The translations under genes were made by a program, and so were the position numbers. A model generated the notes under the pieces. That model was not told the origin of the DNA. It was given only the letters and a program-made list of their open reading frames with translations, and searched no databases. From the NCBI GenBank assembly GCA_002716525.1, contig PBBH01000030.1:25630-41882 (forward strand): a stretch of 16,253 nucleotides of DNA, read 5' to 3'. Source of the stretch: Fidelibacterota bacterium. Lineage in GTDB: Bacteria > Fidelibacterota > Marinisomatia > Marinisomatales > TCS55. Of the stretch, positions 1 through 8,400 are shown in pieces; position 1 is the stretch's first letter; each line of letters opens with the position of its first letter.

Positions 1-793
1 TACCAATACCAATCATTGCTAAGGATATAATTTGGGAACCGGTCAAGCCAAACAAGTATTGTGTATTCAATCTTAATAATTCAATCAGGAATCGTTCGGA
101 TCCTGCCAGAATTAAATAAGTAAAAAAGAGACTTCCCACTACAGTAATGGATGTCCTCTTATGATAAAGATAGCCAAAAATTCCAAAACCTATTAAAGTT
201 TCATAAATCTGTGTGGGATGAACCGTTAATAATCCTGGTTCAAAGCCTTCTAAGCTCACCCAAGGATAATAGGATTGAAAAATACTATATGTGGATGGCG
301 GTAATCCTTCCGGGAATGATATTCCCCATGGCAAATGTGTAGGCTGACCATAATCATCGCCAACCAATAAACATCCGATTCGGCCTATAGCATACCCCAA
401 AATCAACAGCGGCGCTACAATATCAGCAAACCTGAGCCATTTAAAGTGATTCTTTTTAATTACATATGTTACAGCTAAGGTTCCCCCCATCAGTCCACCG
501 AGAAACACTAATCCAGCACCGCTGAAAATCATCCCTACAGGATCGGATTTAACCCGATCGAAGTTTTCAAGTAAATAATAAATTTTAGAACCAAGTATCC
601 CACCTATGGCAGCAGCGAAAACAATATCAGCTGACAGTTTAGCATCATAGCCTAGGCGTTTCAAATCTTTATTGAGAAAAAAATAACAGGAATAGAATGC
701 CAACATAAGCATAAACCCATAGGAATTGATCACTGGATGAAATTCAAAACCAAAAATACTAATTTCGCCAAAATCAAAGATAACGGGCCACAT
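1..793 (-). CDS. lgt: Prolipoprotein diacylglyceryl transferase (Lgt), 3'-truncated by window edge
   Basis: Lgt is an inner-membrane enzyme that moves the diacylglyceryl group of phosphatidylglycerol onto the lipobox cysteine of prolipoproteins, the first step of lipoprotein maturation. The minus strand reads openly from an ATG at 793 to base 1, about 264 codons, with no stop inside the window, so the C-terminal end is missing. Family landmarks are visible: the signature GRIGCLLVGDDYG at residues 137-149, HPTQIYE at 192-198 and ERFLIELLR at 233-241, set among several hydrophobic segments. The start directly abuts the stop of the upstream zinc-ribbon gene (TAA then ATG), so the two are probably co-translated. 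An oddity: the segment matching the essential histidine region of E. coli Lgt (FHGG) reads FLGG here at residues 97-100. Identity is firm; the consequence of the His-to-Leu difference is unknown. Its substrates would include the two lipoproteins encoded further along. Confidence 0.93.
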   Translation of the reverse strand, partial: MWPVIFDFGEISIFGFEFHPVINSYGFMLMLAFYSCYFFLNKDLKRLGYDAKLSADIVFAAAIGGILGSKIYYLLENFDRVKSDPVGMIFSGAGLVFLGGLMGGTLAVTYVIKKNHFKWLRFADIVAPLLILGYAIGRIGCLLVGDDYGQPTHLPWGISFPEGLPPSTYSIFQSYYPWVSLEGFEPGLLTVHPTQIYETLIGFGIFGYLYHKRTSITVVGSLFFTYLILAGSERFLIELLRLNTQYLFGLTGSQIISLAMIGIG

Positions 794-1654
794 TTACAGT
801 TGTACTCCACAATTTGCACAAAATTTCTGAGGGGCTTCAATTGGCGTACCGCACTGAGTACAAAATTTTCCTTTACCACTCTGATGTACAGTTACCATTT
901 CGCCTTTATTCTCTAACTTTCGCTGGGTGTGAAACATCCATCCCACTACAATTGCTACAACCCCAAGTACTACTAAGGGCTGCCATAAAGGTAATCTGTG
1001 GCGAACCGGGGGAGTCTTTGACTGACTGGGCTGGAGCGCCGATGCTGGTGCATTATCAGACAACATTCCTTGCAGTGTATTTATTGAAATATCATTGCTT
1101 GGATTTTCATAATTAAATGAAACTAATTTATTTGTATTTGCACGAAAGTTTTTCAGATGAATCCTTTTAAAATTCAATCCATGCTGATCTTGAAAAGTTT
1201 CAGCTTCTTTTTCGGAAAAAGTAAAATTTTCAGCTACCAATGGTTCCTGTAAAATAATATGTGCATCTTCAATATCATGATTAATTTCAAGATTAAACTC
1301 TCCCGATCGATTGGCTCCGTTTTTTTCAATAGGATAAAAAATAAAAATTCGGAATTTTGATTCCAAAACATTAACCTGGATAAAAGAACGGTTATTGGTA
1401 TTAAGTACAGAGAGGTGTTTCACTTCTGCTTCTGAATCAGCACTACCGCTAACAAAAAAAACGCTGTCAGTATTAGCTGGAACACCCATCTCGAAATTAA
1501 GTGGTAAACTTTCCACTTTCACTTCACCATCTACTTCAGCCATAATACCATCAAAATAATATTCGGAATAAACAATAACGTCGAATAGATCAAATGATGA
1601 TGCTTGTCCAACAAGGTTGCCCAGTTGAAATAGAATGAATAAAACTTTTTTCAT
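794..1654 (-). CDS. Secreted, membrane-anchored protein of unknown function with C-terminal zinc ribbon
   Basis: I do not recognise a named family for this 286-residue protein. The N-terminus (MKKVLFILFQLGNLVG) looks like a Sec signal peptide ending near residue 20. Residues about 21-210 form a polar, beta-rich-looking region, followed by a proline/serine linker and a clear transmembrane segment at about 222-241 (LPLWQPLVVLGVVAIVVGWM). The tail carries a four-cysteine zinc ribbon, CTQC at 265-268 and CANC at 279-282. If the signal peptide is cleaved, the central domain is outside the inner membrane and the ribbon is cytoplasmic. A run of five G residues lies about 13 bases upstream of the ATG, a plausible ribosome site. 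The gene sits 57 bases after the CPBP protease gene and abuts lgt, which suggests an envelope role; that is inference from context only. Confidence 0.8.
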   Translation of the reverse strand: MKKVLFILFQLGNLVGQASSFDLFDVIVYSEYYFDGIMAEVDGEVKVESLPLNFEMGVPANTDSVFFVSGSADSEAEVKHLSVLNTNNRSFIQVNVLESKFRIFIFYPIEKNGANRSGEFNLEINHDIEDAHIILQEPLVAENFTFSEKEAETFQDQHGLNFKRIHLKNFRANTNKLVSFNYENPSNDISINTLQGMLSDNAPASALQPSQSKTPPVRHRLPLWQPLVVLGVVAIVVGWMFHTQRKLENKGEMVTVHQSGKGKFCTQCGTPIEAPQKFCANCGVQL

Positions 1655-1711
1655 TTTGAATAAATTCCCCCGTAAACGGAAAATGAAATTACATATTCTC
1701 TATACTATTAA

Positions 1712-2431
1712 TCATATCGAAGTGGTGTATTTCACCAATACAAATAAATCATAAATGGTATGTGTATAGGCTGCCACACCGAAACCTCGCAGTACATAGA
1801 TGCCTCCCAAAACAATCCCAGCCACTATACGAATAAAAAATAAATTAATAGTCGGGGAATCGCCATAAGCACCCATAAAATGGAATCCGGAGAACACCAC
1901 CGCTGCCAGTAAAATAGCACCCACTTTTTTCCACACTTCTCCCCATTGAAAAATAAATCCAAGTATCGTAGCCAGTCCAGAAATCAGAACCACCCGAAAA
2001 ACAAATTCCTCATAAATACCAGCGCCAATGGCTAATACGATTTGCTGAAACAATCTCCCGTCTTTGCCGTTCATTAACAAGATTGGAAACCAAATCATTG
2101 TCATTGTCAAAATAATGGCCCAACCAATGCTTTCAAACAACATCGTAATTAAATATTCCCCTTGTATGGAAGTAGACATTAATTTTTTCTTCTGTCGCAA
2201 GAAAGCCACCATAAAACCTATCAAGAAAGTGCCGCTGAAACCGTAAACTCCAAAAAAGCCAAAATTTTCTAATATCTGCCGCATTAAAGCATCGGCTCCG
2301 TTTCTTAGCAGTGGTAGATCACTAGTGGATATGGCAAAGACACCAATCTCATAAATAAGGAATAAAGGTAGAGTAAATATAAAACTATAGAGCGGCGTGT
2401 GAGTTTCCTTCCAGTAATTTTGTGCATTCAT
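1712..2431 (-). CDS. CPBP family intramembrane glutamic endopeptidase (Rce1/Abi-like)
   Basis: This polytopic membrane protein of the CPBP (CaaX protease and bacteriocin-processing, Abi) family has all three conserved motifs. Numbered from the ATG at 2431 (239 residues), they are EEFVFR (Glu141, Glu142, Arg146), FSGFH ending at His184, and HTIYD (His224-Asp228). The EExxxR glutamate and the two histidines are the expected active-site residues of these metal-independent intramembrane proteases. Several hydrophobic stretches fit six to eight transmembrane helices. An alternative TTG start two codons upstream (2437) gives 241 residues; ATG is preferred, though neither has a convincing Shine-Dalgarno site. 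The substrate is unknown; bacterial members variously process peptides or act in bacteriocin immunity. It lies about 70 bases downstream of lepA in the same orientation. Family assignment is secure, role unassigned. Confidence 0.9.
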   Translation of the reverse strand: MNAQNYWKETHTPLYSFIFTLPLFLIYEIGVFAISTSDLPLLRNGADALMRQILENFGFFGVYGFSGTFLIGFMVAFLRQKKKLMSTSIQGEYLITMLFESIGWAIILTMTMIWFPILLMNGKDGRLFQQIVLAIGAGIYEEFVFRVVLISGLATILGFIFQWGEVWKKVGAILLAAVVFSGFHFMGAYGDSPTINLFFIRIVAGIVLGGIYVLRGFGVAAYTHTIYDLFVLVKYTTSI

Positions 2432-2501
2432 TATCAATAAAACTGCTGTTAAGATACTCGACGATTAAAATACTGGGGCACTAAAAAATATACTTATTTT
2501 T

Positions 2502-4304
2502 CTAATCTGAATCAATTTGTAACACGGCAAGTAGTGCTTCTTGAGGAATTTCCACCTTGCCAATTGACTTCATACGTTTTTTCCCCTCTTTTTGCTTTTC
2601 CCAAAGTTTTCGCTTCCTTGTGATATCTCCCCCATAACACTTTGCGGTAACATTTTTTTTAAGCGCTTTTACCGTGCTTCGAGAAATAATCTTACTCCCT
2701 AGAGAGGCCTGTATAGGCACATCAAACATTTGTCGCGGGATAAGTTCTTTCAATTTGGAACAAAGTGTAACACCGAGCTGATAAGCATCATCCGAGTGAG
2801 TAATAATAGATAAAGCATCCACGACTTCATTATTGATCAGAATATCTAATTTTTTTAAATCCCCGGAAACAAAATCGATTAATTGGTAATCCAGTGAAGC
2901 ATAACCTTTGGAGGTAGATTTCAACTTATCATAAAAATCAAAAATGATCTCCGCCAAGGGCAGATCATAATACAACTGGGCCTTTTCAGCAGTTAAATAA
3001 TTTGTATTCTTATAAATCCCGCGTTTATTCTGGCAAAGAGTCATAATGCTTCCAATAAATTCTTTGGGTGTAATAATCTCCGCTGAAACGTGAGGTTCTA
3101 AAATGGTCTGAATCATACCGGTCGCCGGCATTTTTGCTGGCGTATCTACTTCAATGATATTTCCTTCCTTAAGTTGAACTTTATAACGTACGTTGGGTGG
3201 TGTCGTGACCAAGGCCAAATCAAATTCACGCTCCAATCTTTCCTGGATAATTTCCATATGGAGAAGACCCAAAAATCCACAGCGGAAACCAAATCCCAAA
3301 GCTTGACTCGTCTCTGGTTCATATTGCAGCGAAGCATCGTTCAACTTCAATTTATCTAGGGCCATGCGCAATTGGTCATAATCATCAGTATCAGAAGGAT
3401 AAAGCCCAGAAAAGACCATTGGTTTAACTTCTTTGAAACCGGGCAATGCATCTGCTGCAGGCTGCTGTTTGGTAGTAATTGTATCACCTGGCAAAATATG
3501 AGACACATCGCGTATACTGGCTAAAAGATAGCCGACATCGCCAGCACGAAGTTCTTTTGTCGGTACTTTTTTCAATACAAAATGACCCACTTCAGTTATA
3601 TCGTATTGTCGATTATGAGCGAAAAAGCGCGCAGTTGTCCGCGGCTTAAGCACACCTTCAAATACTCGGACATAAGGAATAGCACCCTTATAATTATCAT
3701 ACATAGAATCAAAAATCATAGCCCGCAGAGGAGCATCTGATAAGTTTATTGGCGGCGGAATACGATTAACAATGGCATCAAATACTCCCTGGATACCTAA
3801 TCCGGTTTTGGCGCTAGCCAATATAATCTCCTCTTCACCACATCCCAGTAATTCAATTAATTGTCCTTTCACTTCTTCTACGCGGGCTGATGCCAAATCC
3901 ACTTTATTGATTACCGGTACAATGGTCAAATCGTTTTCAGTCGCGAGAAAGGTATTACTAACTGTTTGAGCTTCCACACCTTGGGCAGCATCCACGAGCA
4001 ACAGCGCCCCTTCACAAGCCGCAAGTGATCGTGATACTTCGTATGAAAAATCCACATGCCCAGGGGTATCAATTAAATTGAAAACGTAATTTTGGCTATC
4101 AGTATGCCTGTAGTGCATTTGTATGGGATGACTTTTAATAGTGATTCCCCTTTCCCTCTCTAATTCCATACTATCTAGGACTTGATCTTTCATCTCCTTT
4201 TTCGATATTGTTTTCGTCTCTTCCAAAAGACGGTCTGCCAGGGTAGATTTCCCGTGGTCGATATGGGCGATTATACAAAAATTGCGTATATAAGATGTAG
4301 ACAC
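2502..4304 (-). CDS. lepA: Elongation factor 4 (LepA), ribosomal back-translocase GTPase
   Basis: LepA/EF4 is a translational GTPase that binds ribosomes and influences elongation and initiation under stress. With the GTG start at 4304 the protein is 600 residues, the usual length. The G domain shows AHIDHGKST (13-21), ERERGIT (49-55), DTPGHVDF (79-86) and NKVDL (133-137). The C-terminus has the EF4-specific domain: [16 protein letters not shown], then [18 protein letters not shown], which separates it from EF-G. A longer reading from TTG at 4352 adds 16 residues not normal for the family; starting at GTG gives [16 protein letters not shown], matching the usual N-terminus. No strong ribosome site precedes either start. 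The gene diverges from the lipoprotein pair across about 112 bases and heads the cluster that continues to the CPBP protease, zinc-ribbon gene and lgt. Proximity of lepA to lipoprotein or signal-peptide processing genes is common in bacteria. Confidence 0.97.
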   Translation of the reverse strand: MSTSYIRNFCIIAHIDHGKSTLADRLLEETKTISKKEMKDQVLDSMELERERGITIKSHPIQMHYRHTDSQNYVFNLIDTPGHVDFSYEVSRSLAACEGALLLVDAAQGVEAQTVSNTFLATENDLTIVPVINKVDLASARVEEVKGQLIELLGCGEEEIILASAKTGLGIQGVFDAIVNRIPPPINLSDAPLRAMIFDSMYDNYKGAIPYVRVFEGVLKPRTTARFFAHNRQYDITEVGHFVLKKVPTKELRAGDVGYLLASIRDVSHILPGDTITTKQQPAADALPGFKEVKPMVFSGLYPSDTDDYDQLRMALDKLKLNDASLQYEPETSQALGFGFRCGFLGLLHMEIIQERLEREFDLALVTTPPNVRYKVQLKEGNIIEVDTPAKMPATGMIQTILEPHVSAEIITPKEFIGSIMTLCQNKRGIYKNTNYLTAEKAQLYYDLPLAEIIFDFYDKLKSTSKGYASLDYQLIDFVSGDLKKLDILINNEVVDALSIITHSDDAYQLGVTLCSKLKELIPRQMFDVPIQASLGSKIISRSTVKALKKNVTAKCYGGDITRKRKLWEKQKEGKKRMKSIGKVEIPQEALLAVLQIDSD

Positions 4305-4416
4305 GGAATGAAAATTACCCACTCTATGTGCAAACCACGATTCAAAAATCAAGTTATTTTAAAACATCTTTTGTAATTTGATGAACATTGTCTAATTATC
4401 ATAAATTGAATACGCT
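4305..4416. promoter_or_regulatory. Divergent intergenic region, presumed promoters of lepA and the lipoprotein pair
   Basis: This 112-base, very AT-rich gap separates two divergent transcription units, so it should hold a promoter for each. On the plus strand TTGTAA and AATTAT are 17 bases apart shortly before the first lipoprotein ATG, a possible -35/-10 pair. On the minus strand TAGACA and AAAGAT, also 17 apart, are a weak candidate for lepA. A TTTTAAAA palindrome and a short ATCAA/TTGAT inverted repeat lie between them. These matches are weak and in such AT-rich DNA could occur by chance; only the need for promoters here is firm. Confidence 0.35.
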
Positions 4417-4908
4417 ATGAAAAAATTATTATTATTCTTTGTTTTAGGTTTACTGGCCTGCCAAAAAGAAGATGACGAAGATTTGAGCCCTTTCGTTGGT
4501 ACATGGACTGTGACTGAAAAAGGTATCTACCAAGCAGCAGATTGTTCAGGTGAAATTGACGATATTGAGTGGCGAGGAATGAAAGGCAAGGGCGTCACTA
4601 TTACTTTAGAAATTAATAAAGACGGTACCGGCACTGAGACAATAACCGGTCCAGAACCAAGTGTTACCACATTTTTATGGTATGACGTAGGTATTACATT
4701 TTGTTTTGGCGACAATTGTTCTGCTTACACGATGGCTAATAATCAACAATCATTTTCCGTTGATAGGACGGTCGATCCCTATTGCATTGATGAAAACTAT
4801 GAAGTGACGGGGCACGAGTCAAAAAGAGCATGCGAATTGGCTAGCACCGGGAACCAGTGGTTCCCAAAAGAGTGTCATAAAACAAAATATAAAAGAAAAA
4901 ATGACTAA
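4417..4908 (+). CDS. Small cysteine-rich lipoprotein, tandem paralogue 1 (lipocalin-like?)
   Basis: This is a 163-residue predicted lipoprotein of unknown function. The signal sequence MKKLLLFFVLGLLAC has a lipobox ending at Cys15; the next residue is Gln, followed by an acidic linker, consistent with an envelope-anchored protein. The mature part begins with FVGTW and later has DGTGT and a tryptophan-containing strand, a pattern reminiscent of small lipocalin-like beta-barrels (inference). Besides the lipobox there are six cysteines at 43, 96, 101, 123, 139 and 153, likely forming disulfides outside the cytoplasm. The C-terminal pattern SKRACELA, tryptophan, then KEC recurs in the next gene, and the two align along their whole length, so they arose by duplication. 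No clear Shine-Dalgarno site precedes the ATG. It is the first gene of a two-gene plus-strand unit, with only three bases or a short gap before the next start. Confidence 0.85.
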   Translation: MKKLLLFFVLGLLACQKEDDEDLSPFVGTWTVTEKGIYQAADCSGEIDDIEWRGMKGKGVTITLEINKDGTGTETITGPEPSVTTFLWYDVGITFCFGDNCSAYTMANNQQSFSVDRTVDPYCIDENYEVTGHESKRACELASTGNQWFPKECHKTKYKRKND

Positions 4909-4947
4909 CCAATGTTCCGACAATTATCAATAGAGAATGATAATATC

Positions 4948-5418
4948 TTGAAAAAAATTATAATATTGTTATCGCTTTTGGCTTTTTTTGCTTGCGAAGA
5001 TAATAAAGATGATGATTCTAGCCTCATTGGCACCTGGGAATTATCAAACATGGGTGAATTTGCTAATGGGGATTGCACCGGTGAAGTGGATAATACTGGA
5101 TGGGCATTGGTCCAAGCCTTTGGAATGAAGGTTACTATGATAATCAAATCTGATGGAACTGGAACTTATTCAGCTACAATAGGGACTGAGACTCAGGATG
5201 TGTCCCTTACATGGGATGAAAATAAGATTTGTATGATGGGTGAATGTATAAACTACAAAGTAAGTGACGATTCTTTTAGCCTTGATCAACAGACAGAAGC
5301 CTACTGCGAGGATGATTACGGCGATGAAACGAATCACAGCACGAAAGCTGCATGTGAATCAGCCAGCAATGAATGGATCGAGGCTTCCTGTACACAGATG
5401 ACTTTTACAAAAAAATAA
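4948..5418 (+). CDS. Small cysteine-rich lipoprotein, tandem paralogue 2
   Basis: This is the paralogue of the preceding gene, also of unknown function. The TTG at 4948 is the preferred start because it gives a standard lipoprotein signal (LKKIIILLSLLAFFAC, lipobox Cys16, 156 residues). The alternative ATG at 4912 adds twelve polar residues ahead of the lysines, which would be unusual. It shares with paralogue 1 the opening LIGTW, a GDCTGE segment, DGTGT and six cysteines in the same order. In the 156-residue numbering these are 43, 95, 100, 120, 136 and 148, giving spacings of 52, 5, 20, 16 and 12 against 53, 5, 22, 16 and 14 in paralogue 1. The region after the lipobox is strongly acidic. 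The gene ends at a hairpin that faces the convergent smc gene. A lipocalin-like fold is a guess from the GTW and DGTGT elements; no catalytic motif is visible. Confidence 0.82.
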   Translation: MKKIIILLSLLAFFACEDNKDDDSSLIGTWELSNMGEFANGDCTGEVDNTGWALVQAFGMKVTMIIKSDGTGTYSATIGTETQDVSLTWDENKICMMGECINYKVSDDSFSLDQQTEAYCEDDYGDETNHSTKAACESASNEWIEASCTQMTFTKK

Positions 5419-5454
5419 GCCCCAAAAGAGGATAAAGTCCTGATAGGGGTTTTT
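5419..5454. terminator. Bidirectional intrinsic terminator between lipoprotein pair and smc
   Basis: Immediately after the TAA of the second lipoprotein, CCCC (5420-5423) can pair with GGGG (5446-5449), with an inner AGGA/TCCT pairing that shortens the loop. On the plus strand the right arm runs into TTTTT (5450-5454). On the minus strand the same hairpin is followed by seven Ts (complement of 5409-5415). It therefore can end transcripts from both directions, as expected between convergent genes. The stem is modest and interrupted. Confidence 0.65.
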
Positions 5455-5475
5455 ATTTGATGATTTTATAACTAG

Positions 5476-8400
5476 TTAGATTTGTCCGTTAAACTTGACA
5501 GACACTAGCTTCGACACGCCCTTTTGCTCCATTGTGACACCATATAGATAGTCCGCTGCTTCCATGGTAAGTTTGTTGTGTGTCACTATAATAAACTGGG
5601 TATCTTCAGCAAATTTATTCAATACACGCTTGAATTTTTGAATATTCACATCATCCAAAGGCGCATCCACTTCATCCAAAATACAATACGGACTTGGTTT
5701 ATATTGATAAATAGCAAATAGCAGTGCAATGGCCGTCAGTGATTTTTCTCCAGCTGAAAGCATACGAAGGCCTTGATTTTTCTTGCCAGGCGGCTGTGCA
5801 TGTATGGCAATATCTGATTCCAAAGGATCAGGGTCACCAATTAACGACAACGATGCTGAGCCGCCTTCAAAAATTAATTCGAATAATTTGGAAAAATTGA
5901 GTTTAATCTGGTCAAATGTTTCCTGGAATTTTTTTCGTGCAACTTTGTCGATTTGCTGAATTGTTTCACGTAAATTATCCTCGGATGCAAGCAGGTCATC
6001 GCGCTGCTCTATCAACATCTGTAACCGAGCCTGCTCCTCTTCATATTCGATCTGAACAGCCATATTGATTGGTCCAATTTTTTCAATGCTGCGCTGGATC
6101 CTTTCAATTCGTAATTCCAAATCATCCAATTCTTCATCCACAATTAAATTAGTTGGGACCTCCATTTCATAACGATCTCGAATCCGTTCTCGAATGATAT
6201 TGATTCGCTGTTCCATTTCAGCAATTTTCAATTCATTGGTCTTCAGTTCTTCCAGCAAGGCTTCACGGGTTTGTTGTTCCGAACGAATCTGGTCCTGAAT
6301 TTTCTCCATAGACAGGTAAGTGTCATTGGCGGCGCTCTGCTTTAAGTTTATGATAGATTTTTCCTTCGCCAATTGACCATTAATTGTCTGTAATTCTTTT
6401 TTAACATCTGATATCTGTTGAGCCAATAATTCCCGTTGGTATTCCAATTTTGATATTTCTCCACTGATGGCTTTTTTTCGATCTACTAGTTCCTGGGTGG
6501 TGTCTTGTGCTACTCGTTTTTTAAAATTCAGATTATCCCTTTTATTCTCAAGATTGAGTAATTCGATTCGCAATTTCTGAACTTCTTGCTGGAACGTATC
6601 CCGTTCCGCCTGAACCTTGACTTGAGTATCAGCTGCTTCTAGAACCGCCTCTTTTAATTTTTTAATTTTCGCCTCAACTTTTGCCAAAGCTGGCTTTAGT
6701 GTTTTCGCTGATGCTTGGAGATCGTCTATCGTATTATGGTTATCTTTTACTTCCTCTTGAAATCCTTTTAAAGACTCTAATGCTTGAGACTGGCTATAAT
6801 GATTACGAATCAAGGCTGTTTCTACTTCATTCAATTCACGATATATTTTATCCAGTTTATCATTCAATGATTTGGATTGAGAAGACTGATTATCAATTGT
6901 CTCATCCAGTTTTGATAAGTCATTTTCCTGACCAGTGAGCATACTGGTTAGTTTTTCAATGGCTTGAAGCAAGGAATCAATTTTTTTCTGACGGCCCAAG
7001 ATACTGCCCTCTATATCTTGGCCCCTGTACTTCAATATATAATTTGTCCCGGAATATGCACCGTTTAAATCCACTACGTCCCAATCGTCCAAATTATGGT
7101 TATTTAATGCTTTATTTAAGTCATCTACAATTATCACATTTCCTAGCAGAACACTTGCCAAGGATTTATATTTTTTCTCAGCACCGCATAAGTCTGCACC
7201 TCGGCCAATGATACCTTCCCCCATTGGGGTTTTAGATAATCCTGATGATAACTTTTCCAATTCTTTCAGGGGAAGGATAGAAAGATTTCCAATTTTTTGA
7301 GTCCGCGCGGATGATACAACCTCTAAAGCTGCTTTACGATCTTTAGCTACAAGACACTTACCCCAATCACCCAAAGCGCTCTGAAAAGCCATATTATATT
7401 GTTCATCAATCTGAAATAAATCACCTACTGTGCCAATAATCCCTGGGTAAACATTCGGGGTATCCAAAACAGTCCGCACACCTTCCGGGTAACCCTCTTT
7501 TTGTTCCACTAACTCGCTATAAAACTCCACGCGTGATTGAAGGGATTCTAGTTTAGAATTTCCACTTTGGATCGCCATGGATAGGTCAGAATGTTTTTCC
7601 CGGTTTACATTTAGAGTTTTTCGTATTTTATCCAATTCGGATTGAATGCTAGCTGAAGATTTTTCCAGGTGTATTTTTTTTGTTTCTATATCTTTTTGTT
7701 CTTCCGCGTGTCTTTCCTGGTTTGATTGAATTTCTTGAATCTTATCTTCTATTTCTGCATTGGTATTTCGTTTTTCTTCAATCAAAGATAATGTGCGATC
7801 CAATAAAGACTGGTCATCAGTCATTTTTCGCTGGGCATCCCAACGATTTGTTTGAGATATATCCAATACTTCCTGTGCTTGTTTATAACGCAGTTCGATC
7901 TTTTCAAATTCTAATTTTTGTAATTTATAAACAGATAATTTTTGATCCACCTGTGGTTCCAAGGTAGAAATTTCATTTTCATATTCATCAATTTGGTTTG
8001 AAAGCACGATTTTCTTATCATTATTGTTTTCATCTTCATGCTTTAGCCGTTGGATCGTTAATTCAGCAGCTTTTACCTGTTCGGCCCATACCAATGCGTT
8101 GCTATTGGCTGATTCCCGTTTTTCTTCCATTTCACCTAGAGCGGTTTGGACAAAATTCAGTTCCTTTTGCTGTTCGCTGTAAAGATCTTTCAGTTTTTGT
8201 AATTCTTTTTCATCTAATGAAGCGCTGGACGCCTTTTCATCTTTGAGATGGGTATATTCTATAACACGCTGGCGCAAAGGATTGATTTCAGAGTCATATT
8301 CGTGGATGCGGACAAATGCATGATCAAGTTCTTTTTCTTTCAATTCTTCTGAAAGTTGCTCATGGCGCTTGAAGCGCTTCAATTGAAGATTTAGTGAATG

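Noticed and set aside
1712..2431. CPBP protease as part of a bacteriocin or defence system
   Set aside because: No bacteriocin precursor, exporter or toxin gene is nearby; neighbours are housekeeping genes.
4305..4352. N-terminal extension of LepA from a TTG start
   Set aside because: The extra 16 residues do not fit the family, while the GTG at 4304 gives the standard N-terminus and length.
4912..4947. ATG start of the second lipoprotein
   Set aside because: It would place twelve polar residues ahead of the lysines of the lipoprotein signal; the TTG at 4948 gives a normal signal, though this is not proven.
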